A stretch of DNA of 64,000 bases, taken from the NCBI GenBank assembly GCA_031771865.1, contig JASISA010000027.1:2108001-2172000 (forward strand), in the 5' to 3' direction. The DNA comes from Nothophaeocryptopus gaeumannii (lineage: Eukaryota; Ascomycota; Dothideomycetes; Mycosphaerellales; Mycosphaerellaceae). A program made the translations under genes and the position numbers. The notes below the pieces were generated by a model, which worked only from the letters and a program-made list of their open reading frames with translations, did not search any database and was not told where the DNA came from. Of the stretch, positions 21,043 through 31,288 are shown in pieces. Numbering within the stretch: the stretch's first letter is position 1; every line of letters starts with the position of its first letter.

Positions 21043-21660
21043 CTACAACAAGTCATCCAACGCCTGACTGACAACTCGCTCAACATCCCTCAGCTGCACA
21101 TACACCGGATTCTCTTCCCTTCCATTCATCATCCTCGCCTGGTTATCCCATCTGTACAGCTCAATCTTCTTCACAAGCTGCTCGTTAACACAGTCCAGAA
21201 TACGCACGCTGCCGAAGCCTCCCATGGTGGACTCAAAGCTCAACTTGTTCATAGACAGAGCCAAGGCCGTGCCGTCAGCCCAAGCCGTGAGCCAGTCGTG
21301 GAGCTCGTCGACGCAGTTACAGTCTTCGTGTTTCGCGTCGCTGGCGGCTTCCGGATGCACGTCCAGTACGATGGTCACTTCGATTACGCCTTTTGGAGTC
21401 CACGGGTCCGAAGCCAGCTTGCGCAGGTGTGTAGCAGTTACCGACTCAAGATCGAAGTTGACGACCTGGGTCTTGATGCTGGTACAGGCGTAGTCGAGGA
21501 CATCAATGTATTCTGATCGAACTTGGTGGCATGTGGTGGCAAGTGCGTGAAAGGTTGCCCCCTGTTGTGCTGCGTTAGATGCCGTTCTGGACAGTAGTGA
21601 TCCGCAGCTTCAGCTTACCATGATGTGTTCGCCGGCTATGAAGCTTGTCGAGGTTTCGAC
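21043..21660 (-). pseudogene. LPxELRN (F-box/2EXR-like) family gene fragment, 5' end missing
   Basis: The main exon (21043-21561) encodes GATFHALATTCHQVRSEYID and later VTIVLDVHPEAASDAKHEDC and CVDELHDWLTAW. This lines up with the intact family member at 37228-37911 (ADRQIRSEYLPCL, VDIRLDFTP and HEDCRCLTRLTRWIALF). A 57-nt intron (21562-21618, GTAAGC donor, CAG acceptor) joins a short upstream exon (TSTSFIAGEHIM). An in-frame TAA lies just before it, and I cannot find the LPxELRN N-terminus in the following 400 bases. It is either a truncated relic or has an unrecognised first exon. Confidence 0.45.
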
Positions 21661-22031
21661 TTAGTTCTGGAACTGGCGCGAAGCATTGTGTGGTGTAAAC
21701 AGAGCATCCGAGGAAAGAACATGCAGTTTCGATAGTTCTAGGCTTTCCGAACCAAGCTTCACTTGGAGCGTGGCACGAACTAGCAACAGCGACTTAACAC
21801 GTGAAACCCAAATTGCAACCAGAGGACGAGACTCTACTATACATGCAAAGCTCATAGAGCTGCTGAAGGCCGAAGGTGGGTCAATGGGTCTTCCAGAAAG
21901 GTTCCACAACAGCCAGGCATCTGGTCCCGCTGCTTGACCGCATTCTCGTGATCTGTAATTGAGCTTAACGATGCGCAACGGCGTGCAATCTGTTGCATAT
22001 TCAGTGTTCTTCAACAGATACCTACGATATT

Positions 22032-24001
22032 TCAACCCGCAGCTCCCATCGACAACTTCTTCCCCTTGACGCTCTTCCACTCCATGAGCAGACTAGAAAG
22101 ACAAGCCAGTCCACCCACAGCAATGGGCAGTATGAATGCCGTCGTCAAAGCCTTATTATACGCCTCAATCACCGCGGGCAAGAATTGACTTGGGACGAAT
22201 GTCTTGAAATGCGTTGCGCCAGCGTTGATGACCACCTGCGGATCGACCTCCGGCGCGAGCCTGGGAATTTCCTTGATCAAGGTGTTCGTGAGTTCGTGAA
22301 GATGTTCTGGGCGATTGACACACTGATGGCTCCACCCAGCGTGTTCGAAAAGATGGCAATAGCGTTCCCGACAGGCATATCCTTCTCGCCGAGAACAACC
22401 TGTACCGCAATGAAAGGTATCTGCACGCAAGCTCCTGCGCCGACACCCGCAAGGATCTGATAGCCTATCCACATGCCAGCGTTCGACGACGGCGTCAAAG
22501 TGTAAATTATGCCTGCGCCGACAACGAAGATGATGCTGCCAATGTACATGGATGGATTGTATGGTCCCATTATTGTGATCGTGGCGCCAACGACAATGGA
22601 CGAGGTAGTTATGCTGACGAGGAAAGGGATGCATCGGATCCCAGAGGCTTCGGCTGTGGTGCCTTTCACGGCTTGGAAGTACTGCGGATCTGATTAGCCA
22701 TCCGCGTTTGAAGAGTGATAGCGGAAATTGCGTACAAAAGGCAAGTAGTAAATGTCAGTGTACAGCGCCATCGCCAGGAAGGCGGAGAACAGGGCGCATG
22801 CGGCCACTGTTCTTTGCTTCGCAATGCGAGGTGGTATTGTTGCGCGGTCGCCCAAGAACAGTTGCAGTCCAATAAAGAGTATCAGTATGAGACCAAATCC
22901 CAGCAGACAGCCCCAGACTTTGCTATCCGACCAAGCATATACTGATCCTCCCCACTGCAATCCCAAAAGCAGACACACGATCGCGCAGATCAGGAAGAAC
23001 GCGCCGCTTAGATCAATCTGCTTGAACTTCTCCTTGAAACTCATCAATGCATACGACCTCGGTGGGTTGCTGAAGAAGAAGAACACGACCGCAAGACTGA
23101 TAGCTCCAAACGGTAAATTAATTAAGAAGCACCATCTCCAGCTCAAATTGTCTGTGAAAGCTCCTCCCAGAATCGGACCCACCACACTTGCAATCCCAAA
23201 CATGCTCGCCAGACTGGCCAAGAAAATCGCTCGTCTCCTCAACGCGACCGAGTATCCCACAATCGTCATTGATCCAGAGAACAGTGCCGCAGCTCCTGCT
23301 CCAGCAACAGCTCGCCCGACGATCAACATCGTGGAACTCGTAGCTGCTGCGCAGACGATACTCCCCAGCTCGAAGATCAGCAGAGCGCTGAGGTATGTCT
23401 ATTTCACGTCAAAGTAGGTGTAGACCTTCCCGAAGCTGGGTTGCAGGGAGGTTGTAGTCATGAGGTAGGCGCTTCCGTACCAGCCGACATCATTGAGAGA
23501 ATCGAAGATGGAGGTGATTTTCGGAATGGCTGTCGCGATGATAGTGTTGTCGAGGGCTACCACGAAGGTTGCGAGCATCAGGCCGAGCATGAGAAGGAAG
23601 AGTTTGTGGCCGTGAAGGTAATTGGACTCGTCCTCTACTTCTTGTTCTTCTTCCGGTACCGCTGTTGAATCGTTCCGCGTCTCCGCGACTGTCGCCTCTG
23701 CATCCTTCTTTTCGCTCACGTTTGTATCCTCGTTTCTAACCTCACCGGCCGTCTCTTTTGCAAGCGCATCCCGGACATCGCTATTCTCTCCATTGGCGCC
23801 ATTTTTCGCATCTGTCTCTTTTGCTTCTACCGCTTCACCAGCACCTTCAGTTTTCTCTGCCTGCTCTTTCGAAGACGCAGCCGGAGTGTTCTTTTTGGTC
23901 GGAGAACGATTCGATGTCGTGGTCGGCGAATCGACGCCCTTGGCGACAGCATCAGACTCAGCGGCACCTTCCGCGAGAACCTTGCGGAGAAAAGTGGACA
24001 T
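22032..24001 (-). pseudogene. Broken MFS transporter (14-TM drug:H+ antiporter type)
   Basis: The ATG at 24001 starts an acidic Glu/Lys/Ala-rich N-terminus of about 130 aa, followed by the first helix (HKLFLLMLGLMLATFVVALD) with the motif D-NTIIATAIPKI. Further landmarks are IVGRAVAGAGAAALFSG (motif C-like), GPILGGAFTDNLSWRWCF, and a last helix TTAFILPIAVGGLACLSSLL. A 54-nt intron lies at 22682-22735. Two lesions break it. Codon 201 is TAG (23399-23401), where the following YLSALLIFELGS continues in the same frame and a Trp is usual. A perfect 8-bp tandem duplication (22284-22299) shifts the frame before the last helix. Without them the gene would read 635 codons. The role would be export of toxic compounds or metabolites at the plasma membrane. 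No biosynthetic genes are adjacent. Confidence 0.82.
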
Positions 24002-24693
24002 GAGTTCACTGAATCGTGGAGACGCGAGACTCCACCTTCGCTCTGCGTTGCTCTGGCCTGACAATGTCTGTACAAAGTTGTCTCCTTTACACCAACCAAG
24101 GACGAGGGAAATGAAGGTAGAACAGCTACCCAGCGAAGCAGTAGATCTACCCTTTTCCACCTTCGACGGGCCAGACACGTGGGACAGGGTGCTTCTATAG
24201 CGACGCCATCGGATGTCTAATGACCCGTTCCTTGGATCGCTGCTCTTCGTCTCTTCTACAGCAATCGGATTAGGTTTTGCGAAGGCATTGGAGCTGTTCA
24301 AAGGAACAATTCGCCAAAGTACGAGAATCCAGAGGTCGCAACTGGCCAACCGAGAGGCATCGCATCGCATTCTTCGTATTTGTTAAAGGAGGGGAAGTAT
24401 TCCGAAAAGTACAAGCATAACTGATCGCTAAGAAACAGGCATAACCCCTTTAGATCTATAAAGCCCTCGAACGAGCGAGGGGTCAAATGATGGACCAGCA
24501 TCATTCAATCACCGCAAATCTCGTATAAAGCTCGCGTCCAGCTTCCACTGGTACAGCTGAACCTCATCACAAGCTCCCCCGGCTCGAATCCTGAACCACA
24601 TCGTGCATGTACTTGATTCGGATCCCGACCGCGCCCAAAATCAAGACATATTTCTTCTTTCTCTAGCTTTCGCATCTTCTCTGACAATAATCA

Positions 24694-24921
24694 TCACCGA
24701 CGAGACACTTTCTTGCGGTTTCCTCCACCACCCAACCTGGAACGCGGAACCGCCGGGGCCTCCTCTTCGTAGCAGTGCACGCAATCCTTCTCCATCTTGA
24801 CCGTCGCCCAGATGTCGCCTCGCCCGCAAGGCTTTTGAACCAGAGCTGCTCGAGGACAGAAGGCTGCAAAGACGGTGTTGACGTGGCCGCATGGGTGCGA
24901 GTGAGCGTAGTATTTGCACAT
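24694..24921 (-). CDS. Small Cys/His-rich conserved fungal protein
   Basis: 75 aa from ATG 24921 (MCKYYAHSHPCGHVNTVFAA). Cys at 2, 11, 22, 32, 47 and 50 and His at 7, 9 and 13 look like a small zinc-binding unit. The C-terminus is basic (GGGGNRKKVSRR). I recall similar MCKYYxHxxPCGH proteins in many ascomycetes, function unknown. The frame stays open upstream to 25347 with a Gln/Ser-rich, low-information sequence that I take as 5' leader rather than coding. No signal peptide is present, so it is probably intracellular. Confidence 0.6.
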   Translation of the reverse strand: MCKYYAHSHPCGHVNTVFAAFCPRAALVQKPCGRGDIWATVKMEKDCVHCYEEEAPAVPRSRLGGGGNRKKVSRR

Positions 24922-27900
24922 CTTGAAGATAGTCTGGTGTTGTGGTGGTGATTGTCGCTGGGATGAAAGAAGACCTGTGTCTGTCGTCGACCGATGCACC
25001 GGAGAAGATGAATGAGATTTGATTGATTGTGTCGGTGATCTCGAGGTAGGTTGAAGCGAGGTGCAGGTTGCAGGTTGTGACTTGATCGAAGAGACTTGAT
25101 CCTGTTGATTGTAAAGAGAGGCGGAGATGGATACTGGCAAGTGTTGCTTTGACGAATGTCTTTGGTCTGTGGTGAAGAGCTGTTGCTTTTGTCTTTGCGG
25201 TAGTTGACTGTTGTGCTGCTGTTGAGATAGCAAGGTTGCGGTACGACGCCCACTTCTATGGACTGACTTCTCCAGCGTTCTGATCTCTCCAGTCCGCTGA
25301 CTTCTCTCGTTAGAGCCCTTGTCATGCCTCTTGAGACGGCTGGGCATTGTCGTACTGATTGTCCTCGACCATTAGTGTTGACATATTCAATACCAGGCTG
25401 GAGAAAACGCACGTTGCCGTGGATTAGAGTGACTGTCGAGGCACAAGCAAGCCCTTGCAATACACGGTCGAAGTCTTAGTAGTCCTTATGGCAGCCAACC
25501 AGACACCAGTAGCGGAATGACAAACCCTTCCGTGTACGAGATGTTGGTATCTGGTATCTTGGTATGGCCAGGGCTGCAGTGTGCCTACAAACATTCGTTG
25601 CGTCTGCTAGGCGCGGCCCGCTGCCTTGTATCAGCGGGATGTCGCATAGGAAGCGCGGAAGATCTCGCCATAACGTGGTGTTCTCTTCACAGATCATAGT
25701 GATCCAGCGGCTGTCTGCCGCAGGGCTGATCGATGCCATCTCATGCACGGTGCGGCGCATATTTGTCTTCGTAGGGCTGATTCAATCAGGTGACAAATTC
25801 GGCCCCCGTCTTTCCGTTGACAATTCTTGACGTAATGTTTGTGCATCTCTTGGCAAGAGTGTCGGCATCAGCGATGGACTGTCCCACTGCTTGACAGAAC
25901 GACGAATTGAAGAACTTGACCCGCATTGCCGTTGAAGTTGGTTCGAGTCGCACACCAAGCTGACATTTCGTTACTGTGTTACTGATTCTTACCTACGGTG
26001 TAAGTCCTCTTGTCGGACGAAGATCTTTGCCAAATTTGAATACTCCGCTGCAGAGCAGTATAGAGGTGATGCATCAGGAGGATCGGAAGCAATGCTGACA
26101 GGGCGACAGGTTAGAGGCTGTCAAACCGCAAAGCGGAAGGAATGGTAGAACAAGCGTCTAAGTTCCTCGTCCAAAGCAAGTATACCGCGTAACATTCTTG
26201 GGTGGAGAGGAGGCAATTGGCTCAAAAGAATTGGTAGCAGTTTCAACATTCACTTACAAAGTTGATCATGGCAAGCCTCAGGCATCCGTGCGTAGCTCTT
26301 GCCAATCAGCGTTCGTTCTTCACCGCTCATTCTGGCGCGCGGAGTATGCGACAGGAAGGAGCAACTCAGACCATTTTAGTTGGCAAACCGTCTGATGCGA
26401 GAGAGCATGTGAGCCTCGTAGCGTGTAGGAGTGCTTGGTAGCTCCTTGTAGCGAGAGTGTTTGCTCGCATTGGGCTCAGCGTCGATCTACGTCCAGCAAA
26501 GCGTTCGGCGACGTGGAGCACGCGGCGAAGCGATGAGTCGCGCACGGTGCATTGTTTCACGGGAGGCTGCGGCAGGTATACCAAGTGGCAGATATGATTG
26601 ATGTTGAGATGGGCCGATTGAATAATGGTTCCTGAGGAAGATTTCGGTCGAGGTGGGAAGGGCGGCGGGAGAAGCCATGCATCGGGGGTACGAGGCTGCA
26701 TGTTGCATTTGCAGCGGCAAGGTGAGCCCGTGCGACGGGACAAGCAGTTCGTGCAGGACGGCAGAAGCAGTTTGCGAGTGGGACGGTACTGTCGGCTGTG
26801 GAGTGGTGGAGGAGGAGGTTGTCGAGGTGTTTGGCGGGAATGATGATGCTGATGATGGTGCCGATGAGACAGCGAACACAGAAGGGGAGGATGGAATGTG
26901 TGGAATGGCAGTCGAAAAGCCATTGACTTTGGGGCTAGCCTGATTCGATATATTAGCGTGCTTTGATTAGAACTGCCAACGCATACTCCTCGCTCACTCC
27001 TGCAAAACGATAGACTCGATCGGCTATCTGCAACAGCAGCAGACGGCGGAGGCTGCGTATGCATGCAAACGCTGTTAGCTTTGAGAGGTGCCACGTATCC
27101 GGGCTCATCGTTGCGCGCGACATGGACTTGCAGGACTTGCAGCACTCGCTCGCAGCTTTCTTTCTTCTTTCTTCGTAGCGACAGCGACAGCGACAGTGGA
27201 TGGGCATGGGGATGGGGATGGGGCGCCCACTCTGAATGCACGCTGCCGGCAGAGGGCGAATGTGCTGCGTTCCTGCTTTTCGCTGTCCGTCTGCTCTGCT
27301 CTGCTCCTGCCTTCTCCTGCTGCTGCTTCCCTCTTGCTGCTTCCCTCCTGCTGCTTCTTTTGCGACGCCTCACGTGGGCCATTGACGGCTGCTGCTGGGA
27401 GTTGGTGGTGGTGTTGATTGATATTCTAATTAGAATAGTTCCACGCGTCCTCGCTCCTCGAAAGCTGCCATAAGACTACCTCTGGCGCCACTGTCCGATC
27501 TAACAAAAGAAAACACTTGGCGCGAGACATCCACGGCCTGGCAGTCGCGCGCGCACACAGCCGGGGTCGAGATCGAAATTGAGAAAGAGACGTGTTGGAC
27601 GTGGTCGCTTCGAATCCTGCCAGCAGAGCAGTCGCCACTGTATCCACACCACTCCACTCCTTCAACAACCACCTACCTGGACACACCGACGTGAGGTCGA
27701 GAGAGAGCCGTCAAGAACGGACCGGCCATGCTCCCGCGAGTCTACGCCAGCCTCCTCACGACATCTACACCTTATTGCCGGTGACGTTGTGCCCTCTACT
27801 GCCGAGTCTGACAGCGAATGCGTCCAACTCCATACTCTCATTGGTTCCGTCAACACCTAAAAGGGCGAATGAGAATTCGCCGTCTGTCTAGGCCCGAAGT

Positions 27901-28602
27901 CTGTCTCTTGCACACATATTAGGTAGGGCCATGCTCTCTTCCTCTCCGTTCCTCTGCTATACGAACACGGCGACTGATGGCTCCTAGTCAGTGTGATATA
28001 GCACTCCTACCGCCCGGCCGGACCAGGCGACGGCACGAGCAGACGCTGTATAGCCATCTTGTTTTTGCTCTTTCTGCACCCTTCAGGCCTCTAATAGTGC
28101 CATTGGCCGCACATAATCACGGCACCCTCCAATCTCCACAGCCGCAATCTCCCTGCCTTGCCGACTGGCACGACACCCTGCCAGATCGAGCATTTAGCCG
28201 CGGAATCCATTGCTGCATCTAGCGCCTACAGCGATCAGGTTGACAACAACCAGATCAGGCACTGATCGTTACCGCCGGCGAGTACGGCCTTACTCGGCAT
28301 CGGCCCGTATCATTCGTGGTACAGTGTTTGCTGTCAAGGCGCCTGGCCTTGGATGAAAGGTATGCAGTGTGCTGCCAAACACGTTGACATTGATACACCT
28401 CATTCAAACCGGCATCGACCGCCATCCACAACCAACTCGGGTCAGTGGAGTGACTCCACCGTCATTACTGCGACTTCCGTGACGAGCTCAACCTATTGTA
28501 CGGTTTCCAACGCAACGAACCCACTCATCGGCCGCTCAATACTAACCCTGCATGCTACACCCTCAGAAAGCTTCGCGAGGGTGTGCTCCATTGACATAGT
28601 CA
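24922..28602. other. Intergenic region of 3.7 kb with low-complexity stretches
   Basis: No coding region is supported. Sequence-simple blocks occur at 26790-26860 and at about 27180-27225 (repeats of gcgaca and gggat), and CT-rich tracts at 27290-27360. The part from about 27600 is likely the promoter and long leader of the 14-3-3-like gene. The minus-strand ORF of 338 codons at 26366-27382 is Arg/Ser/Pro/His-rich and reads as a shadow of these repeats. Confidence 0.45.
27179..27224. repeat. Simple-sequence tract
   Basis: Three gcgaca-type units are followed by repeated gggat/gggcat units, in non-coding sequence upstream of the 14-3-3-like gene. Confidence 0.6.
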
Positions 28603-30213
28603 ATGGCAGTATCCCAAATCGAAGAGAAAATCCTGGGACGCCTCGCCAAGCAAACTGCGCCAGACAACGCCCTGTTATCAGCATCTCTGTATCAAGTTCT
28701 GGGTCTATCTATCCTTCTCTCGAGAAAGCTGTACAGAGCGCGCAAGTTGCGGAAGCTTGATAACACGCGAGAAACCAAATCCCTTGAGCTGTACCATCAC
28801 ATTATATGGCTGGCACGAGAGGGCTTGTCGATCACGGAGGTATACATCTTACCCTATTGTCAAGATGGCGATCAAGGATCAGAGTGTCGCGTGATGGCAG
28901 CAAAGCTACGTGCCTCGCTGTATCACGTCTTCTGCCTCTTTCACAACCACCCTCCAGTCAGTCAGCTCAGCGGACGCTCCGATGCGACAAGTCCCCAGTC
29001 GAGCTCCAGGTCACAGAAAGGGGTTGGTGCGTCTGTCGGGAGCTCCCCTAGGCGAGGCGGCAGAGACAACGACAACAAGCAGCGAATCGGCAAGGGCATA
29101 TTGCGCGACTCTGTGCCGTCCATACAATCCGATGCGTCCTTCGTGACCAATCCGTACGGCGGAGGCTCGTCACAGACACCCCCTCCTGGTCTAGCAATTC
29201 TGCCACCCGAGGGACCAAGAAAAACACCATCGAGACCTCCCGGGCTACCACCGATCAACGTCGGTGCGGCGCAGTCTGCGGCATCATTTCTGCTACCACC
29301 GCTCAACTTCGTACCAATGGCAAGAGAACATTTCGAAACAGCCCAGCAGCTGGCATCGCAACTACTGCCCCCCACGCACCCACTTCGACTGTCCGTCTCG
29401 CTTGAGCACTCGGCTTTCCTATGGGACTGCGCGAAAGAGCACGAGCGCGCCCGTCGACTGGCTAGAAGAACAATTCAGGAGGTCTACCGATCTTCAGACA
29501 GCCTCGACGATGATGAGTTCGCAGACGCTTCAGCACTTGTCCAAGCGCTCGGAGGTGTTGTCAGGAGAGTTTCCACAGAGTCCACACCGCAGCCCAGCAC
29601 TACACAGTCTCAACAGACAAGTCCGAATCAACGAGCTCCTCGGCAGAGAGCTCGCCTGCCCATTGATCGCACGATCGCGGTCAGTCCTCAGCATAGACGT
29701 GGTGCGCCTCAACAACAGCCTAGTCGGATACCACAGCCTCCGAGCCAGATTCCTCAGGTGCCGCGTCACATCATGCGGACTCCAGAGCGCCTCTCTACAG
29801 TGCCAGAAGCAGAAGTAGAATCCACAGCCGACGAAGCGCAACCCAGCGGAACTGAGACCCGCGGCACCCTGAGCCCTCCAGTATCCCGTCTCAGCAGCCG
29901 CAGTCGACAGCGAAGAGCAAGCTCAGTCACATCAGCGGCGTCCGATAAAGCGAGCAAACGCAGACTTGTAGAACAAGCGGAGGAGCAAGCACGACAGAGA
30001 CAAGGAAGCGCCAGCAACGCCAGTCAAGTTAGCGCGAGTGGCAGTCATAGGAGTCAAGGGTCTGGAAGAGGCGAGGGTGGAAGTGGCTCGCAGAGAGCGC
30101 ACAGTCGACAGCAGACGCCTACTGAAGGGTACGTGAGACGCAATAATAGCCCTCCCAAGCAAAAGCAGCAGCAGCGTAGAGGTTCGGGTGCGAGTTCGAG
30201 TCGTGGTCGTTGA
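28603..30213 (+). CDS. Divergent 14-3-3-like domain protein with disordered C-terminus
   Basis: 536 aa from ATG 28603 (MAVSQIEEKILGRLAKQT). The N-terminal part has LYRARKLRKLDNTRETKSL, LYHHIIWLAREGLS and CRVMAAKLRASLYHVFCLFH. A second block further on (MAREHFETAQQLASQLLPPT, RLSVSLEHSAFLWDCAKEHE, DDDEFADASALVQALGGVV) resembles the last helices of 14-3-3 proteins. A Ser/Pro-rich insert of about 110 residues separates the two halves. If this is a 14-3-3 fold it is strongly divergent, and its phosphopeptide-binding residues cannot be confirmed by eye. The last 200 residues are Ser/Gln/Arg-rich and disordered. The same frame reopens after the TGA (30211) from about 30232 to 30750 with similar low-complexity sequence and ends near RREAILRTLQIISA, so a further exon is possible. 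Confidence 0.6.
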   Translation: MAVSQIEEKILGRLAKQTAPDNALLSASLYQVLGLSILLSRKLYRARKLRKLDNTRETKSLELYHHIIWLAREGLSITEVYILPYCQDGDQGSECRVMAAKLRASLYHVFCLFHNHPPVSQLSGRSDATSPQSSSRSQKGVGASVGSSPRRGGRDNDNKQRIGKGILRDSVPSIQSDASFVTNPYGGGSSQTPPPGLAILPPEGPRKTPSRPPGLPPINVGAAQSAASFLLPPLNFVPMAREHFETAQQLASQLLPPTHPLRLSVSLEHSAFLWDCAKEHERARRLARRTIQEVYRSSDSLDDDEFADASALVQALGGVVRRVSTESTPQPSTTQSQQTSPNQRAPRQRARLPIDRTIAVSPQHRRGAPQQQPSRIPQPPSQIPQVPRHIMRTPERLSTVPEAEVESTADEAQPSGTETRGTLSPPVSRLSSRSRQRRASSVTSAASDKASKRRLVEQAEEQARQRQGSASNASQVSASGSHRSQGSGRGEGGSGSQRAHSRQQTPTEGYVRRNNSPPKQKQQQRRGSGASSSRGR

Positions 30214-30750
30214 TTGTGATGAGAGCCCTTGGTAACGAACGAGCGCTACAGGACACATCCACAACGGCCTTCACATCATACGAGAAGGAGTCCGCCTTCG
30301 TCACCAGCGCCGAACAGGCCCCTTCCACCGACTCCTGAACAACGACCGGATCGGCATCCCAGAGGCCCATCTTCGTCGTCACCAGGAAAGAGTCCGCTAA
30401 CGAGTGGCTCTTCGAAAAGCAAAAGCAGTCCACGAACACCCGTGACACCGGCAAGCAAAAAGTCAAACGTTGGGTCAACGACGAAGCAGACACCTCCGAG
30501 CGGCGGCAGTGGATACAAAAGACGTTCATCCCCGCCAGCACGGTCGCAGAGAGGCCAATCACAGCGGCATCCTCAACCTAGGAGGAGGAGGTCTTCACCG
30601 CCTACACCGCCGAACATGAGCGCCAAACTGGAACCTCCCATGGACGATCGACGCGAGGCCATTTTGAGGACGCTGCAGATCATCTCAGCTGTAAGTAGGG
30701 GACTGAATGTTCCAGGACGGCATGGTTCCGGAGCTCGAAGGGTCGTGTAG
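30214..30750 (+). other. Possible additional 3' exon of the 14-3-3-like gene
   Basis: An open stretch in the same frame, Ser/Pro/Arg-rich and close in composition to the preceding C-terminus, ending at TAG 30748. Three stops at 30211-30222 separate it from the upstream frame. I found a good donor (GTGAGA at 30133) and an acceptor (CAG at 30249-30251), but that pair does not restore the frame. Confidence 0.3.
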
Positions 30751-31288
30751 CGTCAACATTCAAGACATAGGAACGCATGAAAATGGAGTGCGCGAAAAAG
30801 GCGGGAGAAGAATGACATGATGAGCATACGGTGCGGTATGGAACATAATGAGATATATGTGTGAACGAGGGATGTAATTGAAGACATGACTGGATGGACG
30901 GAACCAACGATTTAGAATGGACGGGGAAAAGGAAAGGCATGCATGCATCGTCAGCGTTGTAGCGGGTTGTGAGTAAAAGATACCCTTCGGCTTTTTGTCT
31001 TGTTGATTTGCATCGTACAGTACAGTGCCTTGTACATATCAATGGAGCATATATCATCTCTGTCAGGTTTCTCATTCCCTGTCATTCAACGATTGTCATT
31101 ACCTCAGTTGGACGTTGAGAGGAAACAGTGAATATACCAATGCTTCATGCATATGCTAGAACGCTCACTTGCCAATAGTAGTACATCTAGTCCAGACGTG
31201 TCTATGCAATCTTACAGATCGCAAATGCAGCTGTCGCTCGTGTACACAGCAGGCCTAAGCCCGCTTGATAAGACTGCTGCTCTTCTCT

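Noticed and set aside
22032..24001. Secondary-metabolite cluster around the transporter
   Set aside because: No synthase, oxidoreductase or pathway regulator flanks it; neighbours are unrelated.
24581..24591. tRNA B-box-like ggctcgaatcc
   Set aside because: The flanks do not form a T-stem and no A-box or acceptor stem is present.
26366..27382. 338-codon minus ORF
   Set aside because: Extremely biased in Arg, Ser, Pro and His, overlaps simple repeats, and has no domain or splice signal; likely the reverse of leader sequence.
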